A stretch of 12,167 nt of DNA, from contig CAYYNB010000176.1 in the NCBI GenBank assembly GCA_964472565.1, forward strand, positions 1-12,167, written 5' to 3'. The notes beneath the pieces are model-generated. The model was not told the origin of the DNA, ran no database searches, and saw only the letters and a list, made by a program, of their open reading frames with translations. The first letter of the stretch is position 1. Every line of letters starts with the position of its first letter. The DNA comes from DATAMF01 sp964472565. GTDB lineage: Bacteria > Chloroflexota > Anaerolineae > Aggregatilineales > Aggregatilineaceae. Positions 5,555-12,127 of the stretch are shown piece by piece. The position numbers and the translations under genes were made by a program.

Positions 5555-7872
5555 TGGACCCCTGTGCACTTCCCCCGGATGTCCAGGCCTATCTGACGCC
5601 GGACGAACAGCAGCAGTGGCTGGCGGTCTACCAGGACGTGCTGGCGCAGACGCAGGCCCCCGACAAAGCACGGGTGGCCGCGTGGGGCGCGGTACGCAAA
5701 AGCCGCTGGGCGGCCAGCCGCACGGTGTCACTGCGGCGGCGGGACGATGGACTGTATATCGTCGAGGGCTGGGGCATGAAGTTCACCGGCCCGCAGGACC
5801 CGGATTATTACGGCACCCACTTTTCGCCGCTGGCGCAGCTGCTGGCCGAGTACTACCCGGATGCGCCGCTGTGGTACGAACACGGCTGGGATTCAGACTA
5901 CGGCTTTGAGCCGATTGGCAAACGTCACCGGCTGGAGCTGTACGGTTTCGGCGTCTGGGTTGCCCATGTGTTGTGGCCCGACCATCCCCTGCTGGCGCGC
6001 ACGCTTCAGGAGATTGAACGCGGTGCGCTGGCGTATTCCTCCGACTCGCTGTCCCATTATGCCGAGCAGGGCTTCAACCGTGCCACCGGCGAGATGCGCA
6101 TGTGGCCGCTGGCCGGCTGGTCGCTGACGAAAGAACCGGCAGAAGAAAGCCTCGGCCCCGTCACCCTTGAAGGCATGGCAGCCACCATCCGCGAAGTCGT
6201 CCAAGCTCCCGCCCGGCATATTCCGCTGGCCGGGGGGCGCGCGATCCTCACGCTCACCGCCTGTAAGTCCGTCTACCAACCGCAGGTTGACCCGCCGGTA
6301 CCTGCGGCCACACCGATCCTCCCGTCCGAGGCGCAGGTGGCGCAAGGACAGTCGGAGGACCCCCTTCAACCGAGTTCGATACCGTTTCGTTCAACAACCG
6401 AGGAGACACCAATGGACCCTCAATTACTCGCGGATCTGGCCGCCTTTCTGGGAGTCGAAGCGACTCCGGATGCCGTCCGCCAGGCCTTGCAGCAGTTGCT
6501 GGCGACCCTGGAAAGTGGCACGCCCGCCGCTGAATCCGCTCCCATGGATGCCGGGATGTTACGGTCCGCTCTGGACCTGACCGCCGATGCGCCGGATGAT
6601 GACGTCCTCACTGCCCTGCGCAGCATGGCGGACCTGCTCGACCTCCAGGCGGACGCGGAAGCCGACGACCCCACACCGACGCGGGACTATACGGCCCTCG
6701 CGCGGGCCGCCAAATCCGCGCGGGTGCTGGCCGACCAGACTCCCCGCAACGGCCCGGTGCCGTTCCAGACCGCTCCCGCCGGTGGCGGACGCGCGGCACG
6801 ATCGGCACGCAGCAGCAGTTATCCCGTCCCCAACCTCAATCGCGGGGCCGACCAACCGGGTCTGTACCCGGCGATCATGGCGGCGCTGGGCTACAAACCC
6901 ACCGGCTTCAAAGGCACCCTCAATGCCATCCGGCGCGATCTGTTTCAGATGGACCACGCCGTGCGTTACAGCAGCGGCGAAGGGCCGAGCGGCGCGTGGG
7001 TGCTCAACACTGACATCGCCGACGATATCATCGAACCGCTGGTCGACAAACAGGTGCTGTTCGAAGCCGGAGCCTACCGTTTCCCGATGGGGAACCTGCA
7101 CCAGGTGACCATCACCAAACAGGTTGGCGTGCCGGGTGCGTACTGGGCCGCCGAAACCACCGAAGTCACCGGGGATGAAGTCGACTGGGCCACCGCCTCG
7201 CTGACGCTCAAGGAACTGCGCGCCCCGACCCAGTATCCCAACGGCTGGCTGCAGCGCGCCCATCCCCGCATCGAGAGTATGCTCAAACAGCAGCTCATCG
7301 ATGCCATCAACCGGAAGCTTCAGTACTCGGCCCTGTTCGGGGCGGGCGGCGTCCCGGCGGATGGCCGCAGCACCGGGCAGGAACCGCTCGGCGTGCGCTG
7401 GACCCCCGGCATCGCGCTGGTGCAGCTCAACCCCGCCCGTGAGCCGGACCTGGATGACCTGGCGACGGCGTACGGCGAACTGGAAGACAACAACATTGAA
7501 GAAAAGGACACCTGGGCCTTCATCTCCGCCTCACGGCTGTTCCGGTATTACGAAAACATGCGCGACGACAACGGCCAGCCGGTGGCGCGCGAGTACTGGT
7601 CCAGCGGGGTGCGCGAGCGCGCACTCTTCAACTTCCCCTACTACAAAACCAACGCCGTGCCGCGCAAACTCGGCAGCGGCCAGAACGAAACCGTCAACTT
7701 TTTTGGGGATTGGAGCGAACTGGCGGTGGGCATGGGCGACGATGTGGTGCTGTTCGCCAGCGAACACACGCTCGCCCGGCAGAACATGACCTATGTGCAT
7801 GCCATCGTCTACGCCGATACCGCCGTGATGGTGCCCAAGGCCTTCCACGTCACCACCGGACTGACGCCCTAA
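5554..7872 (+). CDS. Prohead protease-scaffold-major capsid protein fusion
   Basis: One frame of 772 residues (ATG 5554, with GGAGG at 5541-5545 and TGATG overlap; GTG 5551 is also possible). Residues about 5-50 (LPPDVQAYLTPDEQQ, ending AAWGAVRKS) resemble a ChaB domain. Residues about 65-200 fit an HK97/S78-type prohead protease: PLWYEHG with H110, GFGVWVAHVLW, ERGALAYSSDSL with S162-S165, and WPLAGWSLTKEPAE near the end. A region of about 130 residues rich in Ala, Asp and Leu resembles a scaffold/delta domain and ends in basic ARSARSSS. The rest is an HK97-fold major capsid protein: a VTITKQ strand, AYWAAETTEVT, LTLKELRAPTQYPNGWL and LQYSALFGAGG. The protease normally removes the scaffold and itself during maturation. 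An internal start at 6412 would also give capsid without protease. The domain calls are strong. Whether the full fusion accumulates is unknown. Confidence 0.9.
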   Translation: MDPCALPPDVQAYLTPDEQQQWLAVYQDVLAQTQAPDKARVAAWGAVRKSRWAASRTVSLRRRDDGLYIVEGWGMKFTGPQDPDYYGTHFSPLAQLLAEYYPDAPLWYEHGWDSDYGFEPIGKRHRLELYGFGVWVAHVLWPDHPLLARTLQEIERGALAYSSDSLSHYAEQGFNRATGEMRMWPLAGWSLTKEPAEESLGPVTLEGMAATIREVVQAPARHIPLAGGRAILTLTACKSVYQPQVDPPVPAATPILPSEAQVAQGQSEDPLQPSSIPFRSTTEETPMDPQLLADLAAFLGVEATPDAVRQALQQLLATLESGTPAAESAPMDAGMLRSALDLTADAPDDDVLTALRSMADLLDLQADAEADDPTPTRDYTALARAAKSARVLADQTPRNGPVPFQTAPAGGGRAARSARSSSYPVPNLNRGADQPGLYPAIMAALGYKPTGFKGTLNAIRRDLFQMDHAVRYSSGEGPSGAWVLNTDIADDIIEPLVDKQVLFEAGAYRFPMGNLHQVTITKQVGVPGAYWAAETTEVTGDEVDWATASLTLKELRAPTQYPNGWLQRAHPRIESMLKQQLIDAINRKLQYSALFGAGGVPADGRSTGQEPLGVRWTPGIALVQLNPAREPDLDDLATAYGELEDNNIEEKDTWAFISASRLFRYYENMRDDNGQPVAREYWSSGVRERALFNFPYYKTNAVPRKLGSGQNETVNFFGDWSELAVGMGDDVVLFASEHTLARQNMTYVHAIVYADTAVMVPKAFHVTTGLTP
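6401..6414 (+). promoter_or_regulatory. Internal ribosome binding site and ATG for a separate scaffold-capsid product
   Basis: AGGAG at 6401-6405 (GAGGAG including 6400) lies six bases before ATG 6412, inside the protease-capsid frame and exactly at the boundary between the protease and the scaffold region. The preceding residues are low-complexity linker (QPSSIPFRSTTEETP), the kind of DNA that can accommodate such a site. Both products would begin Met-Asp-Pro. This arrangement would produce many capsid subunits and few protease-capsid fusions. Confidence 0.7.
6412..7872 (+). other. Nested in-frame product: scaffold/delta region plus HK97 major capsid protein
   Basis: Initiation at ATG 6412 would give a 486-residue protein, a normal size for an HK97-fold capsid subunit with its N-terminal scaffold (delta) region. 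The first part is acidic and Leu/Ala-rich, with two related motifs (LGVEATPDAVRQALQQL at 6448-6498 and LDLTADAPDDDVLTALRSM at 6571-6627). It is followed by Gly/Arg/Ser-rich sequence around 6781-6822, where maturation cleavage would be expected, and then by the capsid domain. Phage lambda is the classic precedent for an internal in-frame start inside a protease gene: C protease and the Nu3 scaffold. Here the nested product also contains the capsid. The evidence is the ribosome binding site and domain boundary only. No expression data exist in the sequence. Confidence 0.6.
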
Positions 7873-7875
7873 GCC

Positions 7876-7931
7876 GCCGCGCTTGCGTTTTGTGTTTGAG
7901 ATGGATGTGGGGGACCGCCATTTCTCCCCCC
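7876..7931. repeat. Intergenic segment with a possible dispersed short repeat and a GC hairpin
   Basis: The 97-base gap between the capsid stop and the next gene holds two things. First, the T-rich stretch 7876-7899 reads SNTKRKRG on the reverse strand. From memory, this peptide recurs as a spurious translation of a short intergenic repeat in some planctomycete-type genomes, which I cannot verify here. Second, GGGGGA at 7909-7914 can pair with TCCCCC at 7925-7930 around a 10-base loop. There is no T-run after the hairpin, so it is not a standard intrinsic terminator. It could damp read-through or protect the 3' end of capsid mRNA. Confidence 0.35.
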
Positions 7932-7969
7932 AACCGACCTGACGACCAGACACCCGGAGGTGTCGAACC

Positions 7970-8398
7970 ATGATTGACTCAACCAACAACACGTTTTTTG
8001 AGCCGCTGCTGCCGGTGGAAGATCGCGGCAGCGGTACGGTGGAATCCGCCGCATTTGACCTCAGTGCCGTCGAGGGGGATGTGCATCTGCTGCTGGATGC
8101 CCGAAACACCAGCGGCACCAACCCCACCTGGACCCTGACCGTCGAACACCGCGCGGAGGCCAGTGACCCCTGGAGCGCGGTACCTGCCGCCGCGTTGTAC
8201 GACCCCGCGACCGGGCAGACCGCCGCCTTCACGCCGGTGGGCACCACCCCCGGCAGCCAGCGCCGGGCGCTGCGCCGCGACCGGCTGAAAGCCCAGCTGC
8301 GCGTGGTCAGCACCATTGGCGGCACCAGCACACCCAAGTTCAGCGGGGGGGTGTATGTCGTCGCGCCGCGGAAGTATGCCGCGGGCTGGGACCAGTAA
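7970..8398 (+). CDS. Small beta-rich virion protein, possible capsid decoration/accessory protein
   Basis: 142 residues from ATG 7970, with GGAGG at 7956-7960 nine bases upstream. No named family is recognised with certainty. The protein alternates short hydrophobic strands with Gly/Thr/Asn/Pro turns (VHLLLDARNTSGTNPTWTLT, VEHRAEASDPWSAVPAAALY) and ends with GGVYVVAPRKYAAGWDQ. It has no signal peptide, membrane segment or Cys residues. The form 'average of values, sample error, TWTLTVEHR' resembles compact beta-sandwich phage proteins encoded directly after the capsid gene. Position right after the major capsid gene is where head decoration or stabilising proteins are typically found, so that role is inferred from position and composition. 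It has its own strong ribosome binding site rather than coupled translation, consistent with a need for many copies. A G7 run is present at about 8344-8350. Confidence 0.75.
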   Translation: MIDSTNNTFFEPLLPVEDRGSGTVESAAFDLSAVEGDVHLLLDARNTSGTNPTWTLTVEHRAEASDPWSAVPAAALYDPATGQTAAFTPVGTTPGSQRRALRRDRLKAQLRVVSTIGGTSTPKFSGGVYVVAPRKYAAGWDQ

Positions 8399-8425
8399 CC
8401 CTACGCGGGAACGGAGAAACCAACG

Positions 8426-8848
8426 ATGCCCATACCCACAGTAGGCACGCGACTCCCCCAGGTGGTGGCCGCTCACAACCGCCCCATAACCCCGGCGGAC
8501 CTGGCGGCGCTGGGTTCGCTGTGCATCCAGCAGGCGGTGCTGGCCCACACCGACACGGCGGCGAAAGTCCTCTTCACGCTGCCCGCGGAGGCGAAAATCG
8601 TGAACTTTAAGTTCCATGTCAAAACGGCCTTTAACGCCGGGACGAGTAATGTCGTCGACCTCGGCGATGGCACCACCGCCAACCGGTTTGTGAACGATGC
8701 GGCGGTGGGCAGCGCCGGACTGGTCCTCCTGGCAACGGCGGATGATGCCGTCCTCAGTGCGGAGACGGACATCCGGGGGGTGTATGTGCCGGGTGGCACC
8801 GCCCCCACCGCCGGACACGTCGTCATCACCGTGGAATATGTACGGTAA
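8426..8848 (+). CDS. Small beta-rich virion protein, putative head decoration protein
   Basis: 140 residues from ATG 8426, with GGAG at 8413-8416. After a short N-terminal tail (PTVGTRLPQVVAAHNRPITP) the core shows a beta-sandwich pattern common in phage capsid-associated proteins: KVLFTLPAEAKIVNFKFHVK, TAFNAGTSNVVDLGDGTTAN, RFVNDAAVGSAG, and a closing VVITVEYV. The recurring form 'F-x-L-P-x-x-A-x-I...TAFN-x-G-T-x-x-V-x-x-G-D-G' is one I associate with small head or decoration proteins, but I cannot name a precise family. It follows another beta-rich small protein and precedes the connector, so a role on the capsid surface is likely. The gene ends seven bases before a perfect GC hairpin (8855-8875). 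Function is an inference from fold pattern and position. Confidence 0.75.
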   Translation: MPIPTVGTRLPQVVAAHNRPITPADLAALGSLCIQQAVLAHTDTAAKVLFTLPAEAKIVNFKFHVKTAFNAGTSNVVDLGDGTTANRFVNDAAVGSAGLVLLATADDAVLSAETDIRGVYVPGGTAPTAGHVVITVEYVR

Positions 8849-8854
8849 TCCTGT

Positions 8855-8875
8855 CGGGGAGCCAGGTGCTCCCCG
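8855..8875 (+). terminator. Perfect 8-bp GC hairpin after the decoration-like gene; possible partial terminator or mRNA stabiliser
   Basis: CGGGGAGC (8855-8862) and GCTCCCCG (8868-8875) are exact inverted repeats around the 5-base loop CAGGT. This is the strongest hairpin I found in the non-coding gaps. It lies just past the stop at 8846-8848 and ends 31 bases before GTG 8907. No T-run follows, so full intrinsic termination is doubtful. It may reduce transcription of later genes relative to the capsid genes, or stabilise upstream mRNA. Confidence 0.5.
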
Positions 8876-8906
8876 CTACCGGGCGCTGCCCAGGGAGTGA
8901 CATGCC

Positions 8907-9311
8907 GTGAATTCAAATGGCGTTCGGTTTAACCGCTACGGCCTGGTGGTCCTCGCGCCGAAGGGACACACGCGCCACGACAGCGCGCTCTCGGCCTTTT
9001 CCCACCAGTTGGTGCGTGCCGGGGGGGTGCTGGTGGCCGTACCGGCGGTGAACAAAGAAAAAGGGGGGGCGGCGGCCCGGAGTAAAACCACGGATGGCCC
9101 GGCAGCGGGATCCCTGGCGGGCGAAGTCGCCGCCGCACCGGTGGAACCCGCCCCCGTCCAGCAGTTGTACATCCGGCTGACCCTGGAGGAGGCACGCACC
9201 CTCGCCAAACGGGAGCTGAACCAGCTCTTCGAGCAGGCGCGCCGCTTGCAGCCGCAGTTGGAGCTTCCGGCAGCGCTTCCCGGCGAACCGGTTTTTGACG
9301 ACGAGGACTAG
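8907..9311 (+). CDS. Hypothetical phage protein between decoration and connector genes
   Basis: 134 residues from GTG 8907, chosen because GGGAG at 8893-8897 is nine bases upstream and the nearby ATG 8902 runs straight into a stop. I do not recognise a family. The N-terminal part (GVRFNRYGLVVLAPKG and AGGVLVAVPAV) looks like a small folded unit. The middle (about 50-85) is low-complexity Ala/Gly/Pro/Lys linker. The C-terminal part is a clear charged amphipathic helix (IRLTLEEARTLAKRELNQLF, then EQARRLQP), followed by an acidic DDED tail. Its stop is two bases before the connector ATG, so it belongs to the same transcript. The position fits small head or head-tail joining proteins of unknown role. 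Two G7 runs (9021-9027, 9063-9069) sit within the gene, but the frame stays sensible across both. Confidence 0.7.
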   Translation: MNSNGVRFNRYGLVVLAPKGHTRHDSALSAFSHQLVRAGGVLVAVPAVNKEKGGAAARSKTTDGPAAGSLAGEVAAAPVEPAPVQQLYIRLTLEEARTLAKRELNQLFEQARRLQPQLELPAALPGEPVFDDED

Positions 9312-9313
9312 GC

Positions 9314-10189
9314 ATGTATACGGATCTCGCCCATGCCCGCACGGAGCTGAAGGTCAACGCCGCCGATGTCAGCGACGATGCCTATGTCGTCCAGACGCTG
9401 CCCCTCATCGAGGCGCGGATTGACCAGTTTGTCGGTTTCGGCTTCGCGCCACTGCTGGAAACCCGCACCGTCGATGCGCTGGGAGATCATATCGATGACG
9501 CGCGCCGCGAGCTGCAGCTGGATTACCCGCTGCTGGCCGTGACAAATCTGGTTGACGGCACCGGCACGCCGCTGGCTCCAACCGATTACCGCCTGTTGTC
9601 CAGCCAGGGCGGCGGCAGCACGGTTTATGACCGCATCCGCCGGGTGAGCGGCATCTGGTCGAATTACAGCGGCGATTATATGGATGCCATCCAGATCACC
9701 GGCGTGTGGGGCTACCACGCCGCCTACGAGCAGGCCTGGGGCGACAGCCAGGACGCGGTCGCCGACACCGGCGGCATCAGCACCAGCGTCACGGCGATTA
9801 CCGTCGGTGACGCGGACGGCGCGGACGACACCGCCTGGACGCCGCGTTTTTGTCCCGGCCAACTGCTGAAGCTTGAGGATGAGTACCTGACGGTGGAAGC
9901 AGTGAATACGACCACCAACGTACTCACCGTGCGGCGCGGCCAGCGCGGATCGCCAGCCGCCGCCCATGCCCAAGCCACGCCGATTGGTATCTGGCGGCCA
10001 GACCCCCTGATCCAGCGCGCGGCCAACCGCTGGCTGGCGTTGGTGTATGCCCGGCGCGGCCAGTTCCAGCAGGTGACGTATGACGGCCTGGCGACGGTGG
10101 AGTTTCCCGCCGACATCCCCGATGAGGTGGGCCACATCCTGGATGGGTTCCGCCACACCTCAGTCAGTGCTGAATTCCTGGTGGTGTGA
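9314..10189 (+). CDS. Head-tail connector protein (HK97 gp6-like) with an inserted beta domain
   Basis: 291 residues from ATG 9314, with GAGG at 9303-9306. The N-terminal part has the helical layout of gp6-type connectors: MYTDLAHARTELKVNAADVS, DDAYVVQTLPLIEARIDQFV, then beta strands through LDYPLLAVTNLV and DAIQITGVWGYH. Gp6-like proteins form a ring below the portal and help close the head. The C-terminal end returns to the connector helix (LIQRAANRWLALVYARRG). Between them, about residues 150-226, is an inserted beta module containing FCPGQLLKLEDEYLTVEAVN and LTVRRGQRGS. Plain connectors of this family are usually about 100-200 residues, so the insert explains the larger size. The gene follows the previous stop by two bases and is followed by ATG 10191 one base after its own stop. 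Confidence 0.8.
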   Translation: MYTDLAHARTELKVNAADVSDDAYVVQTLPLIEARIDQFVGFGFAPLLETRTVDALGDHIDDARRELQLDYPLLAVTNLVDGTGTPLAPTDYRLLSSQGGGSTVYDRIRRVSGIWSNYSGDYMDAIQITGVWGYHAAYEQAWGDSQDAVADTGGISTSVTAITVGDADGADDTAWTPRFCPGQLLKLEDEYLTVEAVNTTTNVLTVRRGQRGSPAAAHAQATPIGIWRPDPLIQRAANRWLALVYARRGQFQQVTYDGLATVEFPADIPDEVGHILDGFRHTSVSAEFLVV

Positions 10190-10190
10190 G

Positions 10191-10712
10191 ATGAGCGACG
10201 ATTTGCATGCCCTGACCCAGGTGACGGATGAACTGGCTTTCGCGGTCTGGCATGCCGTCGAGCGCGTGATGGAGATGCAGCGGCGCTGTATCCCCGAATC
10301 CAAAAACGCGGTGCCGTATGCGCTGTATGTCCAGAACAGCCTGCCGTACTGGACCAATACGCCAGGGGAGATGCCGCAGCCGGAAGGCCCTGCCGATGTG
10401 ACGGCGTTCACGATTACCGTCGCCATGCGGCTGGTAATTGACCATGTCACCTCCGGCTACCAGGGCACCAACCAGAAGCTGGTCTGGCTGTACCTGCCTG
10501 CCGTGCTGCGTTACTTCCGGCAGTATCGGGACCTCATCGACCAGCCCGGACTGGCGTATGTCCCATATCTCGCGCCAAAGGGCTGCCAGATCACCGCGCC
10601 GCGCGGCCTGAGTCTGTTTGTGACCGGGGAAACCGACGCCACCCCGAAGCAGCTGGGACTGGAATTCCCCTTAACTGTCCCGCTCATGCTTCCGGCACGC
10701 GGTGTTTCATGA
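10191..10712 (+). CDS. Putative neck or tail-terminator protein
   Basis: 173 residues from ATG 10191, one base after the connector stop. The ribosome binding site is weak, so translation is probably coupled. The protein starts with a helix (MSDDLHALTQVTDELAFAVW), then mixes strands and helices: PYALYVQNSLPYWTN, DVTAFTITVAMRLVIDHVTS, WLYLPAVLRYFRQYRD, and a C-terminal beta part ending LEFPLTVPLMLPARG. No specific family is recognised. In siphovirus clusters, a protein of 130-180 residues lying between connector and tail tube is most often the head-closure or tail-terminator protein, which caps the tail tube and joins it to the head. The 'helix then FTITVAMRLVI strand' layout agrees with this. 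The role is inferred mainly from gene order. Confidence 0.7.
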   Translation: MSDDLHALTQVTDELAFAVWHAVERVMEMQRRCIPESKNAVPYALYVQNSLPYWTNTPGEMPQPEGPADVTAFTITVAMRLVIDHVTSGYQGTNQKLVWLYLPAVLRYFRQYRDLIDQPGLAYVPYLAPKGCQITAPRGLSLFVTGETDATPKQLGLEFPLTVPLMLPARGVS

Positions 10713-10766
10713 TGGCCGGTTGCCGCTGCGCCACCGCGCCGGATAACGAAACGAAGGAGTATCACA

Positions 10767-11636
10767 ATGCCTCACCCGAAGTTTTCAATGTTCGGTATCA
10801 CCGATCTGGATGTTGCGGTCAACGACCCGATCAGCGGCCTGCCGAAAGGCTTAACGGGCGCGCTGGCGGCGGGGGCCATCACCGGCATGTATCCCATCAC
10901 CGGCGTCCAGAGCGCCGGGCTGACCTGGGGCCAACCGCAGGTGGTTTCGTCCATCGGCAATGCGGGGTTAACCACCGCTGTGATGATTTTCCCGCCGACG
11001 GACATTCCCCAGGGCAGCCTGGAGGGGATGGTCAAGGACATGGCCCTCGATGTCGCGCTGCAAGGCATCAAAAAGGTTACCGAAGGCGCGCTGTCGATGT
11101 ATGTCATGGGCGGACGAGAAGCTGAGTATAAGGGCGTGTCGGCCATCCTGACCGGGAAAGCCTATTCCCAGTCTTCCGTCGGCCAGCCCATTTACTGGGG
11201 TTACATCATCCCGCGGATGCAGCTGGCGGTGATGGCCTCCGTGCCCATGCCGCAGCGCGAAGAAGTCAAAACCCAGATGCAGATGATTGTCGGCAGTACC
11301 GACCATCACCTGTGGGGCAAGGCCTTCTCGCTGGCGGTTGAAGGCGTGACCATCGGTCAGCTGATCCCCTGGGCCGCCGCCTATCCGCTGGCGTGCGACA
11401 CGCTGGTCGGCGACGGCACCACCGCCAGCTTCACCCTGCTGCATACGCCGGTGGGCGACCACGCGGCAGCCGAACAGGTGATTTTCGCCTATGACTACAC
11501 TGCCGGGGCCGCCATCGCCCCCACCACCGGTTTCACCGTCGTGCCGTCAACGCGCGGGCTGACTTTCCAGTCCGGCCATCTGCCGGGCGAGCAGCACGAA
11601 GTCTGCGTGTATTACCTCAAGGTGCCGAACAGCTGA
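10767..11636 (+). CDS. Probable major tail (tube) protein with a C-terminal beta domain
   Basis: 289 residues from ATG 10767, with AAGGAG at 10754-10759 seven bases upstream, one of the best ribosome binding sites in the window, as expected for an abundant product. The N-terminal 205 residues show strand-rich sequence with a tail-tube-like opening (FSMFGITDLDVAVNDPISGL) and repeated Gly/Pro turns. No cysteine-rich or enzymatic motif is seen. From about residue 210 a separate module, GDGTTASFTLLHTPVGDH through HEVCVYYLKV, resembles the 'G-D-G-T-x-x-x-F-x-L...P...V-x-V-x-Y' beta-sandwich often appended to phage surface and tail proteins. It is followed with TGATG overlap by the tail assembly chaperone, the conserved order for siphovirus tail tube genes. 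With no sheath gene alongside, a non-contractile tail is more likely. A capsid-associated role is the main alternative. Confidence 0.75.
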   Translation: MPHPKFSMFGITDLDVAVNDPISGLPKGLTGALAAGAITGMYPITGVQSAGLTWGQPQVVSSIGNAGLTTAVMIFPPTDIPQGSLEGMVKDMALDVALQGIKKVTEGALSMYVMGGREAEYKGVSAILTGKAYSQSSVGQPIYWGYIIPRMQLAVMASVPMPQREEVKTQMQMIVGSTDHHLWGKAFSLAVEGVTIGQLIPWAAAYPLACDTLVGDGTTASFTLLHTPVGDHAAAEQVIFAYDYTAGAAIAPTTGFTVVPSTRGLTFQSGHLPGEQHEVCVYYLKVPNS

Positions 11637-12127
11637 TGAGCAAAACCACCCTCACGCCGGAGGCGGCAGCCGCCAGCCTCTGGCTCACCCAAACCTTTAC
11701 CTGGGGTCCCGTGCGCGGCCAGGTCCACGAAGCCACCCTGGGCGACGAAATGCGCCAGCTGCGCATCAAAGCCGCGCTGCCCCCGCCGGTGGATGACGCG
11801 GAGGAATTGTTCATAGACTTTTTCGCGCGGATGGCGACCCAGACTGACTGGGTGGAAGGTCTCGACCTGCCCTTTCCCGACTCCGGGGCAACGCCGACAG
11901 AGTGGCAGCAGGCGTTCCAGGATGCGCTCCGGATGAACAAACGCCTGACGGATGCCTGGTATGCCGCGCTCCGGGCGGTGGATGCGCCGGAAGGCCCGCG
12001 TGACACGTGGCCGACCCACTACCTGTCGGAGGCTGAACGAAAAAACCGGGTGCGGGGCGGCGCGACTGGCTCGACGCCAAACGGGAGTATTTCCGCCACT
12101 TCGACGCCGACCCCGACGCGCGACTAG
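11636..12127 (+). CDS. Tail assembly chaperone (lambda gpG-like, zero-frame product)
   Basis: 163 residues from ATG 11636, overlapping the tail protein stop as TGATG. The protein begins with an N-terminal helix, then acidic and hydrophobic segments (ELFIDFFARMATQTDWVEGL, then TEWQQAFQDALRMNKRLTDA), matching tail chaperones by size, position and composition rather than by a named motif. In lambda and relatives, gpG and its frameshifted form gpGT bind the tape measure protein and help build the tail tube. At residues 136-137 (Lys-Asn) the gene contains the slippery heptamer A AAA AAC at 12040-12046. Past this point the zero-frame sequence becomes low-complexity Gly/Ser/Thr/Pro, ending at TAG 12125-12127, while the -1 frame looks like real protein. 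The tape measure gene is expected beyond the window. Confidence 0.85.
   Translation: MSKTTLTPEAAAASLWLTQTFTWGPVRGQVHEATLGDEMRQLRIKAALPPPVDDAEELFIDFFARMATQTDWVEGLDLPFPDSGATPTEWQQAFQDALRMNKRLTDAWYAALRAVDAPEGPRDTWPTHYLSEAERKNRVRGGATGSTPNGSISATSTPTPTRD
12040..12046 (+). promoter_or_regulatory. Programmed -1 ribosomal frameshift site (A AAA AAC)
   Basis: In the zero frame the codons are CGA AAA AAC, so the heptamer A_AAA_AAC is in exact register for -1 slippage of both tRNAs. The -1 frame has a TGA stop at 12034-12036, just six bases before the heptamer, and then stays open to the window end. The coding -1 frame can therefore only be entered by a shift at about this point. I do not see a convincing downstream stem-loop by eye. 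Confidence 0.85.

Noticed and set aside
7909..7930. Intrinsic terminator after the capsid gene
   Set aside because: The stem is only 6 bp with a 10-base loop and no T-run follows. Recorded as a hairpin within the gap instead.
7979..8818. Reverse-strand open frame (about 279 codons) across two small virion genes
   Set aside because: It crosses two forward genes with good ribosome binding sites and is rich in Gly/Arg/His, a typical shadow translation.
9054..9069. A5-G7 run as a possible frameshift site in the hypothetical gene
   Set aside because: The register does not form a X XXY YYZ heptamer, and the zero frame encodes sensible sequence on both sides. The run may only be prone to sequencing or polymerase slippage.
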